DNA of 45,211 nt from Xanthomonas sp. Leaf148 (GTDB lineage Bacteria; Pseudomonadota; Gammaproteobacteria; Xanthomonadales; Xanthomonadaceae), in contig NZ_LMOP01000010.1 in assembly GCF_001423585.1 (NCBI RefSeq), positions 89,588 through 134,798 on the forward strand, written 5' to 3'. Below the pieces are notes generated by a model. It did not search any database and was not told where the DNA came from. It saw only the letters and a program-made list of their open reading frames with translations. Position numbers and translations under genes: made by a program. Numbering within the stretch: position 1 is the stretch's first letter; each line of letters opens with the position of its first letter. Below, piece after piece: positions 8,489 through 16,958 of the stretch.

Positions 8489-11400
8489 ATGCGTCGTTCC
8501 TTTTTGATGACATTTGTGTGCCGGCATAGACGCTGGTTGCGCGCCGCTCTGCGAACCGGTGCGGCCGCCGCGTTCTGCGCGGGTGCAGTCGTGGGCATGC
8601 CCGTGGGCATCGCCAAGGACATACAGGAGGCGCCGGTGGCCTTGGCCAATGCGGCGATTGGCGATCCGCGTTTTCATGGGCTGGAGCATCCGCTGCCCGA
8701 CAGCGGCGTGGCCTTCGCACCTGGTGGGCAGCTGGCGCGGATTTACGCGGCCGATCGCGCGCGCGGAGCAGGGCAGGTTGCGGGCAACGATTTCTGGATC
8801 GATCGCATGCTGGTGCGCGAAGGCACCGGTGGCGGCTTCGATGACGAGAACGATTGGCTGTTTACGCGTGGGCGCGCGGCGTTTTTGGCCACGCATCACC
8901 CTGAAATTCCAGGCTTCGTCGGCCAGGTGGCGTACTGGCATACCACCGACTACGACGCGTTGTTGCGCATCCTTTCCACGCAAGGCGAGCGTGCGGTGCA
9001 GTGGACCGAGCGCTCGCAACAGCGTCGCCAGACGCCCAGCTATTTCAGTACCGTGTTCGAGGATGCCAACGCGGGCGTGCGGATGCGCCTGGTCAAGTAC
9101 ATCACCGAGCAGAATGTGGCGGTGGCCAGCATCGTGCTGTCCAGCCTGGACGGTGCGGCGCATACGTTGTCGGTGCAGGCGCTGTCGCCGTTGGCGCAGC
9201 ATGCCGATGGCGCTGCGTTGACCGGCGCCTTCGAAGCCTACAACGCGATCACCACGGTATTTCCGCGCCTGTGCGGCGATGGCTTTCGGGTGGACGGCAA
9301 CCAGCTGGTGCGCGAGGTGGCGGTGCCGGCCAGCGGCGAGACACCAGCGCTGAAACTGCAACTGGGCCTGCTCACGCACGAGCTGCCGCAGGCGCAGGCC
9401 GAGTACGCCCGCATCGTTACGCAGTCGCCGCAACAGGCCTACCAGGAGCACGTTGCCAGCTATAACCGCTGGTGGGTGGATAACGTGCCGTATCTGGATA
9501 CACCGGACGAGAACATCACCAAGAGCCTGTTCTATCGCTGGTGGACGCTGCGCTTCAATTTTCTCGACGCCAACGTGCCGGGCAACGATTACCAGTTTCC
9601 GGTCGCCATTGAGGGCGTGCTGGGCTACAACAACGCCATCGTGCTGACCACCGGCATGTTCCTGGACGATCTGAAATATCTGCGCGACCCGAGCTACGCG
9701 TACGGCAGCTGGCTCAGCGCAGGCGAGACCGCGGGCGGTGGCAAGTACACCGACAATCCCGGCTCGCCGGAAAACTGGTCCAACTCGTACGCGCAATACA
9801 TCACCGCCGCCGCATGGCGCGCGATGCAGCTGCATGGCGGCCCGCCGGCACTGGCCGCAAAGCTGGCCCGCTACGGCAGCGGCGATGTGGACGGCGTGCT
9901 GGCTGCCTACGATCTCAACCACAATGGCCTGATCGAATACGACTGGGCGGCGATGACCGGTAACGATGCCGATGCGGTGTCGTTCGACTGGGCGGCCAAG
10001 CACGGCGAAATCCGCATGGATCGCACCGAGAGCGCTTACGTCTATGCCAACGCGCAGGCAGCGGCGCAGGCGGCGCAACTGGCCGGCGACAGCGCAACCG
10101 CGCAACGCATGCAGGCCACCGCGCAACGCATTCGCAAGGCGGTGCTGGAGGTGTTGTGGCAGGACCATAGCGACAGCGCCGATTCGGTGGGCCTGCACGG
10201 AGAGCTGCTCAAACATCGCCAGGCCAAGGGGCCGCGCCTGCCGGTGGACTGGAAGGAAACCAACAATTACTACCCCTTCAGCGTGGGGCTGATGCCCAAG
10301 CAGGGCGATGCCGATCACGACCCCAAATATGCGCGCGCCTTGCGCTTGTTTGCCGATGCAGCGCAATACCCGCTGTTTCCCTTCTACACCGCCAATCAGG
10401 TCGATCTGCAGGCGCGCAGCAGTGGCGCCGATGCGGGCAGCAATAATTTTTCCACCATCAACGCGACGGTTGCATTCCGCCTGCTCGGCGAGGCGCTGCG
10501 CGATTACCCCAGCCTGTTTTTGAGCGCGCAGAGCTACCGCACGCTGCTGTACTGGAACGCATGGGCGTCCTACATCGACGGCGACAACCGCTATCCGGAT
10601 CAGAACGAATTCTGGGCCAAGGGCAGTGCCAGCAATGGCGGCAAGATCGCGTACCGCTCGTGGATTCACCACACCCAGCTGGGTGCGACCAATTTCACCA
10701 TGATCGAAGATGCGATGGGCCTGCGTCCGCGCAACGACGACAAGATCGAGCTGTATCCCATCGACATCGGCTGGGACCGTTTTGCCGCCGACAACCTGCG
10801 CTACCGCGATCGCAATCTGAGCATCGTCTGGGACCGCGATGGGCGCCATTACGCGGGCAGGGCACCGCAGGGCTACAGCGTGTATCTGGATGGCACGCTG
10901 GCGTTTCGCGTGGACCGGCTTGCGCATGTGATCTACGACCCGGCCAGCGGGCAGGTCAGTGCGGCGCCCGATGCGGTCAATGGCAACGGCACGGTGCAGG
11001 TGCTGGAGGCGCACCCGGCGCAGCTGGCGTCGATGGCGCAGGTGCCGATCGCTGCGGATGCGCACATCGCCGAACTGCTGAGCAAGGCCGGCGTGGATGT
11101 GACGCTGCCGGCCACTGCCAACCACAATCTTGCACAAGGCGCACAGGTCACTGCCAGTTTTGCTGCGCCAGGGTTTGCCGCCGCTGCGGCGGTGGACGGC
11201 AGCACGGCGAGTACGCCGTTTTGGGGCACTGCCGGCTCGCCGTCTGCCAGTGACTGGATCGCCCTGGATCTGGGCCGGCCCCGGCAAGTGGATCAGGTGG
11301 TGCTGTATTTCTATCGAAGCTCCTCGCCTGGCGGCCAGCAGCATGGCTTTGCGTCCGGCACCTATCCCGGCTATGCCGCGCCGTGGATCTACGTCGTGCA

Positions 11401-12889
11401 GTACCAGGATGGTGCCGGCAACTGGAAGACCGTTCCCGGGCAGGTGCGCGATGCGGCGATCGCCGTAGGCAACCGCAACCGGGTGCGCTTTCCGGCGCTG
11501 CGTACGCAGGCGCTGCGCGTGCTGGTGACCCATGCCGGCAGCGTCCGCACCGGCATCAAGGAGGTCCAGGTCTTCGACAGCGGACTGGCAGCGCCTGCGT
11601 TTGCCGGCAACGCGCCGCCGCAGGTGCAAGCGTGGCAGCTGGACGATGCCGGTGCGGGTGCCGACGGCGCGGCGATGGTGAACGGCCGGGTCGGCGATGA
11701 CGGCTTGCCCAACGTAGCGTTGCAGGTGCGCTGGCAGATGCTGCAAGGCCCGGAAGGGGGCGATGCGGTATTCGCCGATCCTGCCGCGCTGCAGACCGCA
11801 GTGCGCTTTACGCGCCCGGGTGCGTACACGGTGCGGTTGGCGGCCAACGACGGCGCGTTGGACGGTCATGCCGATGTGCAGCTGCTCGCGGTCGCCGCGC
11901 CGGTGCTGCAGCGCGTGCCATTGCACGAACTGGCCACGGTCAGCGCGCAACTTACCGGCGCGCAGTACCGTGTGCAGGCGCTCAACGACGGCGTCATTCC
12001 CGCGGCGGGCAGCAGGCCGAAGGGCAGCCGGCGCTGGGGCAGTTACGGCAGCGAGCAACCGGCCACGCTCTGGCTGCAGTACCAGTGGCCGCGGCCGGTG
12101 CGCCTGTCGTCCAGCACGCTCTACTTCTGGAACGACCAGCCCCGTGGCGGGGTGGCCGCACCTGCCAGCTGGACGCTGCAGGCATTGCAGGACGGCCACT
12201 GGCACGACATCGTCGCCGACGGCGGCTACCCGATTGCCACCGCTGCGATTGGCGCGGCCAGCACGGCCCGCTTTGCGCCGGTCATCACCACCGCCGTGCG
12301 TGCGGTGCTCAGCACTCAGTCCGGCGCCGACGGGCGCATGCCCATCGGCGTGGACGAATGGCAGGTGCACGCAGAGGTGCCCACGCGCGTGGAGGCAATC
12401 GATCTGCGCACCGCACCCGGCCAGCTGCCGGTGTTGCCGCAGCAGGTCGACGCTTTCTTTGCCGATGGCAGCGTTCTGCCGGTGGCGGTGCAGTGGCCGG
12501 ATTTGCCGCTGCAGCGGCTGGGCAGCGAAGGTGCGGTGGAGCTGCAGGGGCTGGTGGAGGGCGTGCTTCCGATCAAGGCCACGGTCTGGGTGCGCGCCAC
12601 GCCGCCAGCGCAGATCAACACCGTGCAGGCTTTGCCCGAAGTAAGTGCTGTGGTGGGGCAGGCGCCCACGCTTCCGAGCGTTGTGAGCGTGCAATACAAC
12701 GACGGCTCGCGCGAGCGCTTGCCGGTGCAATGGCCGGCGCTGGCGCCCGCGCGTTACGCGCAACCTGGGCAGATCGGCCTGACCGGCACCGCGCAGGGGA
12801 GTGCGCCCACCGGGGTGGTGTCGGTTCCGCTCAGCGTGCAGATCAAGGCGGCCAGTACGCCGGCCCAGCGCCAGGAATCGACCCCATGA
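8489..12889 (+). CDS. hypBA2: Multidomain GH121-like beta-L-arabinobiosidase
   Basis: A 1466-residue exported protein; the N terminus has an Arg-rich n-region and a hydrophobic stretch to about residue 42. Domains in order: a beta-sandwich (about 50-320), an (alpha/alpha)6 catalytic barrel (about 330-800) with aromatic/acidic motifs such as NRWWVDNVPYLDTP and WKETNNYYPF (Glu590), a discoidin-type F5/8C domain (about 875-1030), an Ig/PKD-like segment (about 1030-1140), a second beta-sandwich starting at an ALNDG motif (about 1150-1295), and two bacterial Ig-like Big_4 domains (about 1300-1370 and 1376-1455). The barrel and the neighbouring GH43 and GH127 match the HypBA2 set described in Bifidobacterium and X. 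euvesicatoria, which releases beta-Ara2 from Hyp-linked arabinosides of extensin. The GH121 assignment rests on architecture and context; I did not align catalytic residues. The stop overlaps the next gene by ATGA. Confidence 0.78.
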   Translation: MRRSFLMTFVCRHRRWLRAALRTGAAAAFCAGAVVGMPVGIAKDIQEAPVALANAAIGDPRFHGLEHPLPDSGVAFAPGGQLARIYAADRARGAGQVAGNDFWIDRMLVREGTGGGFDDENDWLFTRGRAAFLATHHPEIPGFVGQVAYWHTTDYDALLRILSTQGERAVQWTERSQQRRQTPSYFSTVFEDANAGVRMRLVKYITEQNVAVASIVLSSLDGAAHTLSVQALSPLAQHADGAALTGAFEAYNAITTVFPRLCGDGFRVDGNQLVREVAVPASGETPALKLQLGLLTHELPQAQAEYARIVTQSPQQAYQEHVASYNRWWVDNVPYLDTPDENITKSLFYRWWTLRFNFLDANVPGNDYQFPVAIEGVLGYNNAIVLTTGMFLDDLKYLRDPSYAYGSWLSAGETAGGGKYTDNPGSPENWSNSYAQYITAAAWRAMQLHGGPPALAAKLARYGSGDVDGVLAAYDLNHNGLIEYDWAAMTGNDADAVSFDWAAKHGEIRMDRTESAYVYANAQAAAQAAQLAGDSATAQRMQATAQRIRKAVLEVLWQDHSDSADSVGLHGELLKHRQAKGPRLPVDWKETNNYYPFSVGLMPKQGDADHDPKYARALRLFADAAQYPLFPFYTANQVDLQARSSGADAGSNNFSTINATVAFRLLGEALRDYPSLFLSAQSYRTLLYWNAWASYIDGDNRYPDQNEFWAKGSASNGGKIAYRSWIHHTQLGATNFTMIEDAMGLRPRNDDKIELYPIDIGWDRFAADNLRYRDRNLSIVWDRDGRHYAGRAPQGYSVYLDGTLAFRVDRLAHVIYDPASGQVSAAPDAVNGNGTVQVLEAHPAQLASMAQVPIAADAHIAELLSKAGVDVTLPATANHNLAQGAQVTASFAAPGFAAAAAVDGSTASTPFWGTAGSPSASDWIALDLGRPRQVDQVVLYFYRSSSPGGQQHGFASGTYPGYAAPWIYVVQYQDGAGNWKTVPGQVRDAAIAVGNRNRVRFPALRTQALRVLVTHAGSVRTGIKEVQVFDSGLAAPAFAGNAPPQVQAWQLDDAGAGADGAAMVNGRVGDDGLPNVALQVRWQMLQGPEGGDAVFADPAALQTAVRFTRPGAYTVRLAANDGALDGHADVQLLAVAAPVLQRVPLHELATVSAQLTGAQYRVQALNDGVIPAAGSRPKGSRRWGSYGSEQPATLWLQYQWPRPVRLSSSTLYFWNDQPRGGVAAPASWTLQALQDGHWHDIVADGGYPIATAAIGAASTARFAPVITTAVRAVLSTQSGADGRMPIGVDEWQVHAEVPTRVEAIDLRTAPGQLPVLPQQVDAFFADGSVLPVAVQWPDLPLQRLGSEGAVELQGLVEGVLPIKATVWVRATPPAQINTVQALPEVSAVVGQAPTLPSVVSVQYNDGSRERLPVQWPALAPARYAQPGQIGLTGTAQGSAPTGVVSVPLSVQIKAASTPAQRQESTP

Positions 12890-14478
12890 CCGGTAGTGTC
12901 GCCCGCATCTTGGCGCTGGCCGCTGTGTTGTCGCTTGCTACGGTTGCCGCGCTGGCGGCCGACGCCGTGCCACCGCAGGGCGTGCAGCTGCATGCACCGG
13001 GCAACCCGATCCTCGCCGACGGCAGTACCTATTCGGCCGACCCGGCACCGCTGGTGGCCGACGGCAAGCTGTACATCCTGGCCGGGCGCGACACCGCGCC
13101 ACCCAACCGCAACGATTTTGTCATGCCTGGTTGGCAGATGTTCGTCAGCAGCGACCCGGCCAGCGGGCAGTGGACGCATTACCGCGACCTGCTACGTCCG
13201 CAACAGGTGTTCGCCTGGGCCGACAAGCGCTATGCCTACGCCGCGCAGATCGTGCAGGGGCCCGATGGCCGTTACTACCTGTATGCGCCGGTACAGCAGC
13301 GCAACGCGCCCAATCCGGATCCGTTCGCGATCGGCGTGGCGGTTGCCGACAGTCCGCTTGGTCCGTGGACCGATGCCCATCCACAAGGGCCGGTGGTGTC
13401 GCAGTCGGTGCCCAACCGCAACGCCATCCAGAACATCGACCCCACCGTGCTGGTCGACGACGATGGCCGGGTGTATCTGTACTGGGGCACGTTCGGCGCG
13501 CTGTTCGGGGTGGAGCTGGAGCGTGATATGGTGACCTTCAAGGGCACGCCGGTCGCAGTCGACACGCTCGACGGTTACTTCGAAGCGCCCTGGCTGTTCA
13601 AGCGCAACGGCAGCTACTACCTGGCGTATGCGGCCAACAACGCCGGCCGCGATTCGGCATGTACGCCCACGCTGTATCACGCGTGCATCGCCTATGCGAG
13701 CGCGCCGACGCCGCTGGGGCCGTGGACCTCTCGCGGCATCGTGCTACCGCCGGTGTCCTCGACCACCTCGCATCCGGGCATCGTCGCCTTCAAGGGGCAG
13801 TGGTATCTGATCTATCACACCGCCGATGCGCAGGGCGGCGGGCATTTCCGTCGCAGCGTGGCGATCGATCGGCTGCAGTGGGACGACAGCACCCAGCCGG
13901 CCAGCATCCGCACCGTTGTCCCGACCCGGCGCCCGCAGCCGGCGCTGCCGCCACAGCGCAATCAGGCGCCGTCCGCCGTGGCCACCGCGTCCAATGGGCC
14001 GCAGATTCCGCTGCAGTACTGGATGGCCGCGCTCAACGATGGTGTGGTCAAGGCTAATCCGCTGCCGCCGCAACTGTGGGGCAGCTGGACGCCAGACAAT
14101 CCGCCGCAGCAATGGATTCAATACAGCTGGGCGCAGCCGGTCACCCTGGACCGCACCCGCGTGGTGTTTTGGGCCGATCAGCCGCCCGCCGCGCAGATCG
14201 GTGTGGCGCCGCCAGCGCGCTGGCACCTGGAATACCGCCAGGGCGGGCAATGGCATCCGGTGCGCACGCGCGACCGCTATGGCACCCACACCGATCGTTT
14301 CGAGGCGGTGTCGTTTGCAGCAGTCACCACGCGCTGCGTGCGTCTGGTGATGGAGGCCTCCGGCGGCCCGGACAGTTACGCCGCGCTTGCCGTGCAGGAG
14401 TGGGAAGTGCTGGCACCGAAGCCGCAACGTCTGCCGGTCGCCGGCGATGCCGATAGCACCCAGTGCGATACGCAATGA
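12886..14478 (+). CDS. hypAA: GH43 alpha-L-arabinofuranosidase with accessory domain
   Basis: A 530-residue protein whose ATG overlaps the GH121 stop (ATGA), so translation is coupled. A Sec signal peptide ends near residue 25. The five-bladed propeller carries the expected acids: Asp52 in YSADPAP (general base), Asp185 in NIDPTVLVDDDG (pKa modulator) and Glu233 in GYFEAPWL (general acid). Residues about 370-520 form a beta-sandwich beginning WMAALNDGVV that is clearly homologous to a domain of the upstream GH121 protein. In the described HypAA system this enzyme removes the terminal alpha-1,3-linked arabinofuranose from Hyp-Ara4, making the chain accessible to beta-arabinobiosidase. GH43 also includes xylosidases and arabinanases; the substrate here is inferred from the neighbours. 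Confidence 0.85.
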   Translation: MTGSVARILALAAVLSLATVAALAADAVPPQGVQLHAPGNPILADGSTYSADPAPLVADGKLYILAGRDTAPPNRNDFVMPGWQMFVSSDPASGQWTHYRDLLRPQQVFAWADKRYAYAAQIVQGPDGRYYLYAPVQQRNAPNPDPFAIGVAVADSPLGPWTDAHPQGPVVSQSVPNRNAIQNIDPTVLVDDDGRVYLYWGTFGALFGVELERDMVTFKGTPVAVDTLDGYFEAPWLFKRNGSYYLAYAANNAGRDSACTPTLYHACIAYASAPTPLGPWTSRGIVLPPVSSTTSHPGIVAFKGQWYLIYHTADAQGGGHFRRSVAIDRLQWDDSTQPASIRTVVPTRRPQPALPPQRNQAPSAVATASNGPQIPLQYWMAALNDGVVKANPLPPQLWGSWTPDNPPQQWIQYSWAQPVTLDRTRVVFWADQPPAAQIGVAPPARWHLEYRQGGQWHPVRTRDRYGTHTDRFEAVSFAAVTTRCVRLVMEASGGPDSYAALAVQEWEVLAPKPQRLPVAGDADSTQCDTQ

Positions 14479-16859
14479 GCACCACCACGCATGATCACTG
14501 CACACCGATGAGGCCACCGTTGCATTCCTTATTGCACGTCCGTTTACGCAGCATCGCCGCGCTTTGCCTGGGCATGCTCCTCTGGTCGACGCAGCCAAGC
14601 GCAGCGGCCGCATCGATCGCACCCACGCCTGCGCAGTACACGCAGGCGCTCGGCCTGGCCGAACGCTACGCCGCGCTGGTCGACCATCAACCCACCGAAC
14701 CGATCTGGATCGATGACGGGAGATTCCTGTACCGGCGCGGGGTCGCGCGTGCCGACCAACGGCGGGCCATCGAATACCGCATGGTGGATGCCGCCAGCGG
14801 CCGCAACACGCTGGCGTTCGACCATGCACGCCTGGCGGCGGCATTGACCAAGGCCGGCGCGGTCGCTGTGGATGCAGCGGCGCTGACGCTGCAGGCGCCC
14901 ACCCTGCAGCAGGACCGTCTGGCCTTCCAGCTCGCCGGCGTCGGCTGGCAATGCACGCTGCCGCGCTATGCCTGCGTGCATCTGCACGACCGCGATGCGT
15001 CGCCGGAATCGATGGACATGCGGCTTCCGCTCGTGCAGGGCGAACGCAACGTCAAGCTGTCGCCCGATGGACGCTGGCGCGCCTGGATCGAACAGGCCAA
15101 TGTGGTGATCGCGCCTGTGAGCGGCGGTGAGCGCAGCGTGCTCAGTCGCGATGGCAGTGCCGACGATTACTACGCGCTGGACAGCCTGGCGTGGTCGCCG
15201 GATTCGCAGCATCTGGCGGCGTATCGGGTCAAGGCACCGCCACCGCGCATCGTCTATTACATCGAATCGGCGCCCGCCGACCGCGTGCAGCCCAAACTGC
15301 ACCAGCAGATCTATCCCAAGCCGGGCGATGTGTTGCCGGTGATGCAGCCGGTGCTGTTCGACATCGCCACGCGCGCGGCGCATCCGGTGGCGATGACGCT
15401 GCTGCCCAACGCCTTCACCTTGAGCGAGATGGTGTGGTGGAAGGACAGCCGCGGTTTCACCTTCGAGTACAACGCACGCGGGCATCAGCTGTATCGCGTC
15501 ATCGAGGTGGATGCACGCAGCGCCGCCGCGCGCACGCTGATCGAAGAAACCTCGCCCACCTTCATCGAATACTCCGAGCTCAGCGGCGAGCACGAAGACG
15601 GCGGCAAGCATGCGCGCCACGATCTGGCCGATGGCGCGCAGATCGTGTGGGCCTCCGAGCGCGATGGCTGGGAGCATCTGTATCTCTACGATGGCCGCAC
15701 CGGCGCGGTGATCCGTCAGCTCACCCACGGTGAGTGGGTGGTGCGCAAGCTCGATCGCATCGACGAGGCAGCGGGGCAGCTGTATTTCAGCGCCTCCGGC
15801 ATGCAACCCGGCGAAGATCCGTATTACCGCCACGCTTATCGTATCGGCCTGGATGGCAGCGGGCTGACCGCGTTGACGCCGCAGCAGGCCGACCATGCCG
15901 TGCAGTATTCGCCGGATGGAACGTGGTTGCTGGATCTTTACTCGCGCGTGGATCTGGGACCGGTGCTGGAGCTACGGCGCAGCACCGACGGCAGCGTGGC
16001 ACGTACCATCGAGCGCACCGATCTGAGCCGCCTGCAGGCGGCCGGCTGGCAGGCGCCGTTGCCGTTCCATACCACCGGGCGCGATGGCAAGACCGAAATC
16101 TGGGGCGTGATCCATCGCCCGCAACAGCTGGATCCGCAGCAGCGTTACCGCGTGGTCGAAGACATCTATGCGGGCCCGCAAGGCTCCTTCGTGCCGAAAA
16201 GCTTCACCACCCGGGTGCCGCCGCTGACCGCGCTGGGGTTTGCGGTGGCGCAGATCGATGGGATGGGCACCAATAATCGCGCGCGCGCCTTCCACGACGT
16301 GGCCTGGCGCAATCTCAAGGACGCCGGTCTGCCGGATCGCATCGCCTGGCACACCGCCGCGGCCGCGCAGTACCCGTGGTACGACATCCGCGGCGGCGTC
16401 GGCGTGTACGGCACCTCGGCCGGTGGTCAGAACGCGTTGGGCGCGTTGTTGTTCCATCCCGAGTTCTATGTGGCGGGCGTGGCCAATTCCGGCTGCCACG
16501 ACAACCGTATGGACAAGATCTGGTGGAACGAGCAATGGATGGGCTGGCCGGTGGGGCCGTGGTATGCCGAATCGTCCAACGTGGAAAACGCCGCGCGCCT
16601 GCAAGGACATCTGCTGCTGGTCACCGGCGACATGGATAGGAATGTCGATCCCGCCAGCACCTTCCAGGTGGCCGACCGCCTGATCAAGGCCGGCAAGGAT
16701 TTCGACCTACTGGTGGTGCCGGGTGGCGACCATGGCGCCGGTGGCAGTTACGGCCGCCGTCGGCTGCTGGATTTTTTCGTGCGCTGGATGCAGCAGGCAC
16801 CAACGCCTGAGTGGAATCGCACATCGCCCGACACAGCCGTCGCGCCGCCACCCGCGTGA
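14475..16859 (+). CDS. Dipeptidyl-peptidase-IV-like S9 serine peptidase
   Basis: A 794-residue protein. The ATG at 14475 overlaps the GH43 stop (ATGA), which decides the start over a GTG at 14463. A signal-type hydrophobic segment (CLGMLLWS) lies around residues 30-50, so it is exported. An N-terminal beta-propeller of the DPPIV type (motifs KLSPDGRW, LAWSPDSQHLAAYR, WASERDGWEHLYLYD) precedes an alpha/beta-hydrolase domain with the catalytic triad Ser648 (YGTSAGG), Asp721 (GDMDRNV) and His753 (GGDHGAG). S9 peptidases cleave after or near proline, usually releasing X-Pro dipeptides. Its coupling to two extensin-arabinan glycosidases suggests it digests the Pro/Hyp-rich backbone once arabinose is removed; that is inference. 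Whether it accepts hydroxyproline is unknown. Confidence 0.85.
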   Translation: MSTTTHDHCTPMRPPLHSLLHVRLRSIAALCLGMLLWSTQPSAAAASIAPTPAQYTQALGLAERYAALVDHQPTEPIWIDDGRFLYRRGVARADQRRAIEYRMVDAASGRNTLAFDHARLAAALTKAGAVAVDAAALTLQAPTLQQDRLAFQLAGVGWQCTLPRYACVHLHDRDASPESMDMRLPLVQGERNVKLSPDGRWRAWIEQANVVIAPVSGGERSVLSRDGSADDYYALDSLAWSPDSQHLAAYRVKAPPPRIVYYIESAPADRVQPKLHQQIYPKPGDVLPVMQPVLFDIATRAAHPVAMTLLPNAFTLSEMVWWKDSRGFTFEYNARGHQLYRVIEVDARSAAARTLIEETSPTFIEYSELSGEHEDGGKHARHDLADGAQIVWASERDGWEHLYLYDGRTGAVIRQLTHGEWVVRKLDRIDEAAGQLYFSASGMQPGEDPYYRHAYRIGLDGSGLTALTPQQADHAVQYSPDGTWLLDLYSRVDLGPVLELRRSTDGSVARTIERTDLSRLQAAGWQAPLPFHTTGRDGKTEIWGVIHRPQQLDPQQRYRVVEDIYAGPQGSFVPKSFTTRVPPLTALGFAVAQIDGMGTNNRARAFHDVAWRNLKDAGLPDRIAWHTAAAAQYPWYDIRGGVGVYGTSAGGQNALGALLFHPEFYVAGVANSGCHDNRMDKIWWNEQWMGWPVGPWYAESSNVENAARLQGHLLLVTGDMDRNVDPASTFQVADRLIKAGKDFDLLVVPGGDHGAGGSYGRRRLLDFFVRWMQQAPTPEWNRTSPDTAVAPPPA

Positions 16860-16958
16860 TTGCACGCGCATGCCGCGGTCTGCGGAATCGTGTGCATGCG
16901 TCGAGCACGCCTATTACCTCAAAGCCAGCCATTCCGGCGTGGCTTGTTGGAGAATGTC

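Noticed and set aside
8351..12763. A very long open frame antisense to the GH121 gene
   Set aside because: High-GC genes leave mirrored open frames. It has no signal, no domain and low-complexity His/Arg/Gln-rich composition.
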